This document shows, piece by piece, positions 1-6,771 of a DNA stretch of 21,061 nt (position 1 is the first letter of the stretch; each line of letters begins with the position of its first letter). A model generated the notes under the pieces. That model saw nothing but the letters and a program-made list of their open reading frames with translations, was not told where the DNA came from and ran no database searches. Source of the stretch: an uncultured Bacteroidales bacterium (GTDB lineage: Bacteria > Bacteroidota > Bacteroidia > Bacteroidales > Paludibacteraceae); contig CAIUKZ010000516.1 in assembly GCA_903899865.1 (NCBI GenBank), forward strand, positions 1-21,061. Reading direction: 5' to 3'. The position numbers and the translations under genes are program-made.

Positions 1-1
1 A

Positions 2-274
2 GGCGCAATAAGTCAATTTGCAAACCTGAATTGGGCGCCTTATGTTTTTGGACTTGGCGCTACAATAGTGATTGTACTTCAAGGGCTTCAAATTAGCAAT
101 AATTGCAGAAGTGATAGCAGACAATACAGATTGGCTAAAATTGCATTCCTTTCTAGTTTGCTACTCGGACTAAGTACATACTTCATGGCTATCGGCTCTA
201 ACTCATGGGTAGTATCATTACTTGCCTACTCCAGCACCACCATTTTTTTATCGTTTAGAACTAATTCGAATTAA
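2..274 (+). CDS. 3' end of a small integral membrane protein (5' truncated by window edge)
   Basis: The reading frame is open from base 2 and ends at TAA 272-274, so at least 90 residues are the C-terminal part of a protein that starts outside the window. A GTG at 68 is only an internal codon of this frame, not a convincing start. Three hydrophobic stretches are visible, around APYVFGLGATIVIVL, AKIAFLSSLLLGLSTYF and SWVVSLLAYSSTTIF, separated by a short polar loop rich in Arg, Ser and Asn. This indicates a multi-pass inner-membrane protein. I do not recognise a family. It converges on the next gene, with a strong hairpin between them. Coding status is supported by the open frame and the regular spacing of the membrane segments, but only a fragment is visible. 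Confidence 0.6.
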   Translation, partial: GAISQFANLNWAPYVFGLGATIVIVLQGLQISNNCRSDSRQYRLAKIAFLSSLLLGLSTYFMAIGSNSWVVSLLAYSSTTIFLSFRTNSN

Positions 275-314
275 CAATTCAATCATCTACGAGAGTTATT
301 TAGATTCCTTAAAA

Positions 315-360
315 TATAACAAAGCCTAGTATTTCAAATGAAATACTAGGCTTTGTTGTA
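315..360. terminator. Bidirectional hairpin terminator between convergent genes
   Basis: A perfect 18-bp inverted repeat (ACAAAGCCTAGTATTTCA at 319-336 and its complement at 339-356) has only a 2-nt central AA. The stem extends by further A-T and G-T pairs to 315-360. It lies between the end of the upstream membrane protein and the end of the minus-strand OmpH-like gene, so it can terminate both transcripts. U-rich tails are short. Confidence 0.8.
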
Positions 361-400
361 TAATGAAGCGAGCAAGTCAAGTCAACTTTGACACAGCGTA

Positions 401-1006
401 TTATTTTTTATCAAACCTCTCGTTCAGTTGTTTAGTTACCTCATTGGTTATATCATACGCTTTGGCAGCATAGAGTACATTATCATTGGAAGTATTACTA
501 ATTATCATCTGATATTTGTTTCCTTTATTGAAGTCTTTCATAAACTTATTAATCGTATCCCTGAGTCTAGTACTCATTTTTTGTTGTTCTTGCATCAATT
601 GTTGACTCAATTTTTGATCCAGTTGTTGCAAATCCTGTTGCTTCTTCTGAATTCTAATTTGCTCCTGCTCTGCTCTTTCTCTACTCAAAAATGCATTATT
701 CTGTAGCTTTTTTTGAAAATCAACCATTTCTTTTTGAAGGCTTTGAGCTTGGACATTGACAGTCAGTCTTGAACTTTCTTGTTTTTTTATCAATGCCTCA
801 TTGGACTCTTTCGCAAATTTATAATTAAGTAGTAATGAATCAATATTCACATAGGCTATTGGCAGTTTTCCTTCTTTAGGCAAATGAGCTACTTTCACAT
901 CATCAGGTTTTGCACCACTTGATTTTTTCAAATCAAACACCATCACAAACAACACTATAACAGCCACCGCCAACACAACATTAACAATCAGGGATAAATT
1001 TTTCAT
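401..1006 (-). CDS. OmpH/Skp family periplasmic chaperone-like protein
   Basis: Periplasmic or membrane-anchored Skp/OmpH-like protein, a family that holds unfolded outer-membrane proteins in transit. The 201-residue form starts at ATG 1004-1006 with MKNLSLIVNVVLAVAVIVLF, a single hydrophobic anchor or uncleaved signal. An upstream in-frame ATG at 1087 would place 27 charged residues before this anchor and lies only about 10 nt from the -7 promoter box, so I prefer 1006. After the anchor comes a segment KLPIAYVNIDSLLLNYKFAKE, matching the conserved OmpH opening (aYVdsdkll). A long Gln/Lys/Glu-rich coiled coil follows, and then a short C-terminal segment (YQMIISNTSNDNVLYA) typical of the family's closing strand. 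The position of a second start and the exact partner proteins cannot be told from sequence. No bamA or second ompH copy is adjacent. Confidence 0.82.
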   Translation of the reverse strand: MKNLSLIVNVVLAVAVIVLFVMVFDLKKSSGAKPDDVKVAHLPKEGKLPIAYVNIDSLLLNYKFAKESNEALIKKQESSRLTVNVQAQSLQKEMVDFQKKLQNNAFLSRERAEQEQIRIQKKQQDLQQLDQKLSQQLMQEQQKMSTRLRDTINKFMKDFNKGNKYQMIISNTSNDNVLYAAKAYDITNEVTKQLNERFDKK

Positions 1007-1096
1007 CAGAATTCTCTTTAATTTTACTTTAACACTCACTATTTGAAAGTCTTGCAAATATCCATTACAATCACATTTCATTTTCAAATAGCATTA

Positions 1097-1125
1097 CAAA
1101 GATAATTTTTTTGAAACAATATCAA
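1097..1125 (-). promoter_or_regulatory. Bacteroidota-type promoter of the OmpH-like gene
   Basis: Read on the minus strand, TATCTTTG (1097-1104) matches the -7 consensus TAnnTTTG. A TTG (1123-1125) stands 18 nt upstream as the -33 element. Transcription would begin near 1090, giving a leader of about 85 nt to the preferred start at 1006. Confidence 0.6.
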
Positions 1126-1297
1126 TTGCAGATGACATTTTTTAAAACTATTTGATTATTTCACTCCTATTTTAAAGATATTTTAAGGTTTACAATTGCT
1201 TAAAATATGGATTTTTTTTCAATTATGCCGATTACTTATATTATAAACAACTCACAAACAGACACTTAAATATAAATTTGATAATATTCAAACTTTT

Positions 1298-1335
1298 ATA
1301 GTACTATGTATTGCATGGTACTATATTCTATAGTA
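1298..1335. promoter_or_regulatory. Two palindromes, likely PadR operators
   Basis: ATAGTACTAT (1298-1307) is a perfect 10-bp palindrome. TACTATATTCTATAGTA (1319-1335) is a perfect inverted repeat with 7-bp arms and a 3-nt centre. Both contain the half-site ACTAT. They bracket the -33 TTG at 1311-1313 and run into the -7 box of the padR gene, the layout expected of autorepressor sites. Binding by the adjacent PadR protein is inference. Confidence 0.55.
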
Positions 1336-1341
1336 TATTTG
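1311..1341 (+). promoter_or_regulatory. Promoter of the padR-pspC operon
   Basis: The -7 box TATATTTG (1334-1341) matches TAnnTTTG exactly, and TTG at 1311-1313 stands 20 nt upstream. This places the transcript start near 1348, inside the longest open frame. The protein therefore must start at one of the ATGs at 1363 or 1366 rather than at 1306. Confidence 0.7.
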
Positions 1342-1362
1342 CATCGAGTAAAAGAAAGAAAC

Positions 1363-1698
1363 ATGATGAATGCCGAAAACATAAAATCGCAAATGCGAAA
1401 AGGATACTTAGAGTATTGCATATTGCTAATCTTGAAAAACAAAGCTGCATACGCATCAGATATTATAAGTGAACTGAAAGAGGCCAAGCTGATAGTGGTA
1501 GAAGGTACGCTCTATCCATTGCTGACTAGATTAAAGAATGGGGAACTTCTTGAATACAGGTGGGTAGAATCAACACAAGGACCACCCCGAAAATACTATG
1601 AAATGACAGAAGCGGGTAATGCGTTCTTGAACGAATTGGAAATAGCGTGGCAAGAAATAAATGAAGTAGTAGATAAAATAAAAACCTCTAATTATTAG
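1363..1698 (+). CDS. PadR family transcriptional regulator
   Basis: Small winged-helix DNA-binding protein of 111 residues, the usual length of the short PadR subfamily. It begins MMNAENIKSQMRKGYLEYCILLIL. The conserved PadR core is present: the helix with GYLEYCILLILKNKAAYASDII, the recognition region VEGTLYPLLTRLKNGELLEYRW, the wing motif GPPRKYYEMTEAG, and a C-terminal helix for dimerisation. The start at 1363 (or the adjacent ATG at 1366) is chosen because the promoter overlaps the longer frame from 1306. It is followed 57 nt later by the PspC/GIN-domain gene, and this pair is a recurrent Bacteroidota arrangement. The regulator probably represses its own operon through the ACTAT palindromes. 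The signal it senses is unknown. Confidence 0.9.
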   Translation: MMNAENIKSQMRKGYLEYCILLILKNKAAYASDIISELKEAKLIVVEGTLYPLLTRLKNGELLEYRWVESTQGPPRKYYEMTEAGNAFLNELEIAWQEINEVVDKIKTSNY

Positions 1699-1755
1699 AC
1701 AATTAGATAATTAGATAAATAGCATAATAAAAACACATAAAATACACTTAGAAAA

Positions 1756-3432
1756 ATGAAAAGGACATTGACTGTAAACTTGAACAACATCGTTTTTAAT
1801 ATTGATGACGATGCTTTTGAAATGCTCCAAGACTACTTGAATGACATTTCGGACTATATTGAATCTGATGATGAACGAAAAGAAATCATGCAGGATATCG
1901 AAGCTCGAATTGCTGAATTATTTAACGAACGACTTCAAAAAGGGAAAAATGTAGTTACTGATGAAGATGTAAAACAAGTGATCAGCATCATGGGTAAACC
2001 CAATGAGTTTGTAGGTCAAGAAGAAAAACCGAAGAGCGAGAAAAAATCAAAAAGTCACAGCAAAAAACACGCATATAGAAGGTATTATAGAGACCCTGAA
2101 AATTGTATCATAGGTGGTGTAGCAGGAGGGCTAGCGGCGTACTTTGGGTGGGATGTCAGTCTGGTTCGTATTCTGATGGTGATTGCGGTGTTCATTGGTA
2201 TGGGTACAATCATACCCATCTACTTCGTGATGTGGCTGGTGTCTCCAGAAGCAAAAACCATGTCGCAACGCTTGGAAATGCAAGGTGAAGATGTAACCAT
2301 TGACAGCATCAAATCTGAATTTGACCACGTGAAATCTTACGTAAAAAGTGATGAGTTCAAACAAAAAACCAACACAATAGGGTCACGCTTAATCCATATT
2401 ATTCAGCTATTAATCAAACCATTGGTTGCATTTATTGGGGCAATTTTTGGATTGGTAACTGTCATCACCGTGATCATCATTGTTTCACTTGTCGGCTTCC
2501 TTATTTTCAATCCCTCGGCCGTCAGTATATTCAATTCTAGTTGCCTTACTCCATGGACAAATACGCCCGAAAACTATGCACTTCTGCTCATTTCCATCCT
2601 ATTAATCATTGGATGTCCAGTGTTTATGATTTTTTTCTGGGCCATTCGGTTCGCAAAAGGGAATTTACAGTCATCACGATCCACATCATGGGTTGCATTT
2701 ATTTTGTGGCTAGCAGGTATTTTCATGCTGTTAAGTGTGGTCAATCAACCATTATTCTGCACCATGAATAATGAAAATCATCAAAATGCAGTGAACCATG
2801 AAAATGAATATGCTCTTGAGCAAAACAGGGTAGTTTCACCATTTAAAAGCATTGATTTAGAAGGACATATTGAGTTATATATCGTTCAGGATAGTGTGCA
2901 ACAAGTAATAGTGTACACACAAAATCAATATCAACAAAGCATCAAAACGGAGGTTCGCGATGGAATTCTTCAAATTAAAACCAATGGAATCTCATTGAAT
3001 AGAATAACCAAAATTACTTTACATGTCGATACACTGGAAAATATAACTGCTAAGGGAGCATGTACTATCCACACCTTGAATCAACTCACTAGTCCTAATC
3101 TAAAACTGAAAATTAAAGGTGCATGTGAAGCAGACCTCAGTGCAAACATAGCCAACACGCTTGATGTAGAAACAGATGGAGCCTCAGACCTTAACATATC
3201 GGGAAAATGCAACACCTTCAGACTGAAAAGTGCTGGGGCAAGCGACATTGATGCAGAAAAAATGATTGCTGAAAAATGCATGGTGGAGTTGAAAGGGGCT
3301 AGCGATGCCAAAGTGTATGCTTCACAACGCTTTGAGGGTGATGCCATGGGGCTGAGTCATATAAAATGCTATGGACACCCATCGGATGTTAGCAAGGATG
3401 AACATTTCACCTCTTCCATCATTTTGAAATAA
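1756..3432 (+). CDS. PspC domain membrane protein with C-terminal GIN (DUF2807) domain
   Basis: A 558-residue envelope protein, second gene of the PadR operon. Residues 1-90 form a charged helical region (DDDAFEMLQDYLNDI, IEARIAELFNERL) followed by a Lys/Ser-rich linker. Residues about 108-165 are a PspC domain (YYRDPENCIIGGVAGGLAAYFG, then a hydrophobic hairpin ending in YFVMWLVSPEA). Further transmembrane segments lie near residues 213-252, 274-298 and 310-330. Residues about 360-558 form a GIN/DUF2807 domain, a right-handed beta-helix-like fold recognisable by repeated GA(C/S) turns (AKGACTI, IKGACEADL, TDGASDLNI, SAGASDIDA, LKGASDAKV). PspC domains in other bacteria take part in phage-shock/membrane-stress control, and the GIN domain is probably extracytoplasmic. 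Partnership with the PadR regulator suggests an envelope-stress-responsive unit, but the actual job is not known. Confidence 0.88.
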   Translation: MKRTLTVNLNNIVFNIDDDAFEMLQDYLNDISDYIESDDERKEIMQDIEARIAELFNERLQKGKNVVTDEDVKQVISIMGKPNEFVGQEEKPKSEKKSKSHSKKHAYRRYYRDPENCIIGGVAGGLAAYFGWDVSLVRILMVIAVFIGMGTIIPIYFVMWLVSPEAKTMSQRLEMQGEDVTIDSIKSEFDHVKSYVKSDEFKQKTNTIGSRLIHIIQLLIKPLVAFIGAIFGLVTVITVIIIVSLVGFLIFNPSAVSIFNSSCLTPWTNTPENYALLLISILLIIGCPVFMIFFWAIRFAKGNLQSSRSTSWVAFILWLAGIFMLLSVVNQPLFCTMNNENHQNAVNHENEYALEQNRVVSPFKSIDLEGHIELYIVQDSVQQVIVYTQNQYQQSIKTEVRDGILQIKTNGISLNRITKITLHVDTLENITAKGACTIHTLNQLTSPNLKLKIKGACEADLSANIANTLDVETDGASDLNISGKCNTFRLKSAGASDIDAEKMIAEKCMVELKGASDAKVYASQRFEGDAMGLSHIKCYGHPSDVSKDEHFTSSIILK

Positions 3433-3439
3433 AACAAAA

Positions 3440-3483
3440 AACATTGAACAATGGACAAATCTAAATGCCCATTGTTCAATGTT
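3440..3483. terminator. Hairpin between convergent pspC-like gene and gcvP
   Basis: A perfect 15-bp inverted repeat, AACATTGAACAATGG at 3440-3454 and its complement at 3469-3483, encloses a 14-nt loop. It sits 7 nt after the PspC/GIN stop codon and about 34 nt past the gcvP stop on the other strand, so it can act as a shared terminator. Confidence 0.7.
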
Positions 3484-3486
3484 CGC

Positions 3487-3522
3487 TATTAATTATCAAT
3501 TAGTAATTATTAATTATCAATT
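3487..3522. repeat. Two direct copies of a 15-bp AT-only repeat
   Basis: TATTAATTATCAATT occurs at 3487-3501 and again at 3508-3522, a 21-bp period. The second copy contains the stop codon of gcvP (TGA, complement of 3517-3519). Such AT-rich short repeats are common between Bacteroidota genes, and I see no function. Confidence 0.6.
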
Positions 3523-6375
3523 GTTAATTGATTCTGCCCATCCGCCTTGGCAAGTACAAATTAAATTTCTATCACCAAAGGCATTATCCACACGAGCCAC
3601 ATTGATCCAAAACTTATTATCGGCCACCCATTGTGTAGGATAAGCAGCTTTTGATCGACTGTAGGAGTGATTCCAATCATCTGAAACAATTGCATACTCG
3701 GGATGTGGCGCATTGAGCAACACATTGTCGGTAGCATCGGCCACACCAGATTCAATTTCCTTAATCTCTGAATAAATTTGAAGCATAGCCTCTGTAAACC
3801 TATTTAGTTCTGCCAATGATTCGCTTTCTGTAGGTTCTATCATCAGCGTGCCGTGAACAGGAAACGAAAGTGTGGGTGCATGAAATCCATAATCCATCAA
3901 CCGTTTGGCAATATCAGTTTCGGTTACTCCTGAGGCTGCTTTAAAATCCCGACATTCTAAAATCAACTCATGTCCTACCCTACCGTTTTCTCCAGTATAA
4001 AGTATTCCGTACGAATTCTTCAATTTCGCAGCCAAATAATTAGCATTGAGAATAGCAATTTTGGTTGATTGAGTTAATCCTTGTTCTCCTAGCATTCGAA
4101 TGTAGCCGTAAGTAATGGTCAGCACACTAGCGCTTCCATAAGGAGCAGCTGACACAGTGTTTAAGCCACAGGTCTTGCTGGGCAGGAACTGACTCAGATG
4201 GCTAGCTACACAGATTGGACCTACACCTGGACCACCGCCACCATGAGGAATAGCAAATGTTTTATGCAGATTAAGGTGACATACATCAGCACCAATGGCA
4301 CCAGGATTTGTCAATCCCACTTGGGCATTCATATTCGCGCCATCTAAATACACCTGACCACCAAATTCATGAATAATTGCTGTCATTTCCTTTATACTAA
4401 TCTCAAATATCCCATGTGTAGAAGGATAAGTAATCATACATCCTGCTAGGGTATCTGCATGGGAAGCAGCTTGTGCTTTCCAATCTTCAAGATCTACGTT
4501 GCCTTTGGAGTCGCACTTGGTCACAACAATATTAAATCCAGCTTGAGCGGCACTAGCAGGATTTGTACCATGTGCTGAAGATGGTATAAGTAGTGTATTA
4601 CGTTGGAATTCATTTTTTGAATGATAATATGCTCTTATGACCATCAATCCAGCATACTCTCCAGCTGCACCCGAATTTGGCTGTAGACTACAAGCATCTA
4701 AACCTGTTATGGTGGATAGATAAGTCTCCAGTTCGGTTGTGATTTGGTTGTAACCGCCAGTTTGATCTGTAGGTGCCAATGGATGCATACCTCCAAATTC
4801 GGCTCTAGACATAGGCAACATTTCGGAGGCTGCATTCAATTTCATGGTGCAAGAACCTAAGGAAATCATTGAATGTGTCAATGAAATATCTTTGCGTTCC
4901 AACCTTTTGATGTAACGCATCATTTCTGTTTCGGTATGATAGCTATTGAACACATCACTGGTCAAATATTCCGTCTGACGTTCAAAACACTCATCGAATG
5001 ATTGAAGACCATCCAATTGCTCTTCATCAGCATATACTGGTGCATTATCAACCGCAGTTGCAAAAATCTCAATCAATGTATTCACATCATCAATATCGGT
5101 TGTTTCATCGACAGACAAACCTACCTCACCCGAGTCAAAGTATCGAAAATTAACCTCATAATCCAATGCTATCTCTTTCAATTTTTCGATAGTCAATCCA
5201 TCAGGCAAGCTAATTTTTAAAGTATCAAAAAAGTTTTCATTTTCTTGAGTGAAGCCGTATACTGGTAGGATTTCATTGATATAGCTTGCAGTAGCGTGAA
5301 CCCGTTGAGCAATAGCATTTATTCCTTGTTGCCCATGATACACTGTGTACATGCCTGCCATTGTAGCCAGTAAAGCTTGTGCTGTACAAATATTGGAAGT
5401 AGCTTTTTCACGCTTGATATGTTGCTCACGAGTTTGGAGAGCCATTCTGAGTGCTGGTTTGCCATTCACATCCTTGCTCACACCAATAATCCTACCTGGC
5501 ATATCGCGTTTAAATTCTTCACGTGTAGCAAAGAATGCTGCAGCTGGTCCACCATAGCCCATGGGGATTCCCCATCGCTGTGTACTACCGAATGCTATAT
5601 CTGCACCCCATTCGCCTGGAGGTGTAAGGAGTGCCAAGCTCAAAATATCTGATGCAACCGCTACTTTACAATCCTTGGCATGAGCATCCGCTACAAATCC
5701 AGCATAATCTTCAACACTACCATTGGCATTGGGGTATTGGACGATAGCACCAAAATGTTTATCGGTAAAATCAAATGTTGAATAATCAGCTATTTGAAGT
5801 TGAATACCTTGAGCTTCCGCACGTGTTCTTAGCACAGCTAGGGTTTGAGGAAACACATTTTCATCAACAAAAAGGACATTTGCTCCCGCTTTGACCTGTG
5901 CACGACTTCTAAGATTAAGCATCATAGTGGCTGCTTCTGCACCAGCTGTGGCTTCGTCGAGCAGGGAGGCATTAGCCAAAGGAAGACCAGTGAAGTCAGA
6001 AACTGCAGTTTGAAAATTCAATAATGCCTCCAATCTACCTTGTGATATTTCGGCTTGATAAGGAGTATAGGAGGTGTACCACGATGGATTTTCGAAGATA
6101 TTTCTTTGAATTACAGCAGGTGTACATGTGTCATACCACCCCTGACCGATATACGTAGTATAAACATTATTTTTAGAGGCTATTTCAGCTATATGTTCGG
6201 CATATTGACGCTCCGAAAGTGCATCTGGCAATTCCAATTTATTATTTAAACGAATGGATGATGGGATGGTTTGATCAATTAATTCATCAAGGCTATTGGC
6301 TCCAACCACCTGAAGCATAAGCTCTTGATCTTGATCTGAAATACCAATATGGCGAGATTGTAACATGTCTTTCAT
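3517..6375 (-). CDS. gcvP: Glycine dehydrogenase (decarboxylating), P-protein of the glycine cleavage system
   Basis: Cytoplasmic PLP enzyme that decarboxylates glycine and passes the aminomethyl group to the lipoyl arm of GcvH. At 952 residues it is the full-length single-chain form, carrying both the N-terminal (GcvPA-like) and C-terminal (GcvPB-like) halves. Near the N-terminus RHIGISDQDQELML is the usual opening. The junction SLTHSMISLGSCTMKLNAA and the PLP loop HLNLHKTFAIPHGGGGPG are intact, and the Schiff-base lysine is K705. ATG 6373-6375 is used because the upstream leader ends there. A second ATG three codons later is possible. No gcvH or gcvT is adjacent. It is preceded by a leader duplicated before the gene at 8664, which suggests translational control. 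Confidence 0.97.
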   Translation of the reverse strand: MKDMLQSRHIGISDQDQELMLQVVGANSLDELIDQTIPSSIRLNNKLELPDALSERQYAEHIAEIASKNNVYTTYIGQGWYDTCTPAVIQRNIFENPSWYTSYTPYQAEISQGRLEALLNFQTAVSDFTGLPLANASLLDEATAGAEAATMMLNLRSRAQVKAGANVLFVDENVFPQTLAVLRTRAEAQGIQLQIADYSTFDFTDKHFGAIVQYPNANGSVEDYAGFVADAHAKDCKVAVASDILSLALLTPPGEWGADIAFGSTQRWGIPMGYGGPAAAFFATREEFKRDMPGRIIGVSKDVNGKPALRMALQTREQHIKREKATSNICTAQALLATMAGMYTVYHGQQGINAIAQRVHATASYINEILPVYGFTQENENFFDTLKISLPDGLTIEKLKEIALDYEVNFRYFDSGEVGLSVDETTDIDDVNTLIEIFATAVDNAPVYADEEQLDGLQSFDECFERQTEYLTSDVFNSYHTETEMMRYIKRLERKDISLTHSMISLGSCTMKLNAASEMLPMSRAEFGGMHPLAPTDQTGGYNQITTELETYLSTITGLDACSLQPNSGAAGEYAGLMVIRAYYHSKNEFQRNTLLIPSSAHGTNPASAAQAGFNIVVTKCDSKGNVDLEDWKAQAASHADTLAGCMITYPSTHGIFEISIKEMTAIIHEFGGQVYLDGANMNAQVGLTNPGAIGADVCHLNLHKTFAIPHGGGGPGVGPICVASHLSQFLPSKTCGLNTVSAAPYGSASVLTITYGYIRMLGEQGLTQSTKIAILNANYLAAKLKNSYGILYTGENGRVGHELILECRDFKAASGVTETDIAKRLMDYGFHAPTLSFPVHGTLMIEPTESESLAELNRFTEAMLQIYSEIKEIESGVADATDNVLLNAPHPEYAIVSDDWNHSYSRSKAAYPTQWVADNKFWINVARVDNAFGDRNLICTCQGGWAESINN

Positions 6376-6379
6376 CTGT

Positions 6380-6424
6380 TTATAATTGTTTTTTAGTTGT
6401 CAGATGGAACTCGCACATAAACAT
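6380..6424 (-). CDS. Candidate 14-residue leader peptide before gcvP
   Basis: ATG 6422-6424 opens a frame reading MFMCEFHLTTKKQL and stopping at TAA 6380-6382, which leaves 4 nt (ACAG) before the gcvP ATG. The purine run AAGGAG lies directly before the first ATG and 6 nt before the third codon, also ATG, so initiation could be at either. The homologous leader at 8615 encodes MFIGEFHLTNKKQL with the same stop and spacing. Of four base differences, three change the residue and one is silent, so the comparison does not prove translation. No coding statistics are possible at this length. Confidence 0.4.
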   Translation of the reverse strand: MFMCEFHLTTKKQL

Positions 6425-6464
6425 CTCCTTGTGTGTCAAAATTAATTTGTCGTGCTCGTTTCAT
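6393..6464 (-). CDS. Alternative 23-residue overlapping frame in leader copy A
   Basis: ATG 6462-6464 opens a second frame of 23 codons, beginning MKRARQINFDTQG and ending VRVPSDN, with TAA at 6393-6395. It overlaps the 14-codon frame in a different phase. In leader copy B the third codon is TGA instead of CGA, but the rest of that frame stays open and similar (NFDIQGNVYRRVPSDK). It is therefore either a peptide disrupted in copy B or a chance frame. I record it because the similarity of the encoded residues is as good as in the other frame. Confidence 0.25.
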   Translation of the reverse strand: MKRARQINFDTQGDVYVRVPSDN

Positions 6465-6477
6465 TTGTAAATAGTTT

Positions 6478-6505
6478 AGCCTCCCCAAGCCCCTCCAAGG
6501 AGGGG
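6478..6505. repeat. GC-rich small palindromic repeat in the gcvP leader region
   Basis: CCCCTCC-AA-GGAGGGG at 6490-6505 is a perfect 7-bp hairpin with a 2-nt loop, preceded by CCTCCCC at 6480-6486. It is far more GC-rich than the surrounding ~30% GC spacer. Short dispersed palindromes of this look are frequent in Bacteroidota genomes. It lies just upstream of leader copy A and may be a later insertion. Confidence 0.5.
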
Positions 6506-6605
6506 ATGTGAAGTTAGTATTGTTTAATCAAACCCATGTGTTTACTATAGTTAGTAATTGGTCATGAGTGTGTTCATTAAAAAAACTTTTTGATATTAAA
6601 GGGCA

Positions 6606-6613
6606 CAAAGTTA
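6606..6613 (-). promoter_or_regulatory. Probable -7 box for gcvP
   Basis: TAACTTTG on the minus strand matches TAnnTTTG. Transcription starting near 6600 would give a leader of about 225 nt before gcvP, including the GC-rich hairpin and leader copy A. No clear TTG lies at the right distance upstream, so the site is supported by the -7 box only. Confidence 0.4.
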
Positions 6614-6708
6614 CAGGTTTTCTTTGTTAACAGGCATCAGATTATTTGAAAAGTTATCCACAATTTATGTACAGTGAATGATGCAGCGATGGATTTAATG
6701 TAGGTAAT

Positions 6709-6747
6709 AAAAAAAATGGTTGCCCCATCACTTATGAGACAACCATT
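6709..6747 (-). terminator. Rho-independent terminator of the SGNH hydrolase gene
   Basis: On the minus strand AATGGTTG (6740-6747) pairs with CAACCATT (6715-6722) around a 17-nt loop. The second arm runs directly into a tract of eight T residues (complement of 6709-6716). It lies 25 nt past the stop codon of the gene ending at 6772. Confidence 0.75.
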
Positions 6748-6771
6748 ATTAATCAGCATTCAAAATGAGTT

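Larger units (their letters stand above)
6371..6464 (-). promoter_or_regulatory. Leader copy A upstream of gcvP, homologous to copy B at 8575-8669
   Basis: Read on the minus strand from 6464, this stretch matches 8575-8669 (plus) at about 77 of the first 90 positions without gaps. An 18-nt core beginning GCGAGTTCCATC is identical in both copies. The segment carries the short frame at 6380-6424, an AAGGAG purine run at 6425-6430 (an unusual Shine-Dalgarno-like motif for this phylum), and an 8-bp long-range stem: TGTTTATG at 6416-6423 pairs with TATAAACA at 6377-6384, one pair being G-U. The stem would cover the bases just before the gcvP start. The role is inference; the duplication is directly visible. 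Confidence 0.75.
6376..6771. other. Intergenic region between gcvP and the SGNH hydrolase gene
   Basis: This 396-nt spacer holds, from low to high coordinates: leader copy A, the GC-rich palindrome at 6478-6505, a small inverted repeat TTACTA/TAGTAA at 6542-6557, a -7-like box on the minus strand at 6606-6613, and the terminator of the upstream hydrolase at 6709-6747. I see no glycine riboswitch-like GG-rich tandem structure and no further gene. Confidence 0.6.

Noticed and set aside
428..706. 92-codon open frame on the plus strand within the OmpH-like gene
   Set aside because: It is antisense to the coiled-coil coding region. Its Leu/Ile-rich translation is the mirror of Gln/Lys/Asn-rich codons, and no promoter is visible.
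1006..1087. Upstream start (ATG at 1087) for the OmpH-like protein
   Set aside because: It would put 27 charged residues before the membrane anchor and lies about 10 nt from the -7 box, so the start at 1006 is more likely.
1306..1362. Longer start for the PadR protein at 1306
   Set aside because: The -7 box TATATTTG and an operator palindrome lie inside this segment, and the extra residues do not resemble PadR N-termini.
5002..5652. Several 70-90 codon plus-strand frames inside gcvP
   Set aside because: All are antisense to a full-length, well conserved P-protein frame, and none shows a recognisable domain.
6376..6620. Glycine riboswitch upstream of gcvP
   Set aside because: The leader is AT-rich with one GC-rich hairpin, and lacks the paired GG-containing aptamer core expected of glycine riboswitches. 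The duplicated block before a non-glycine gene also argues against it.
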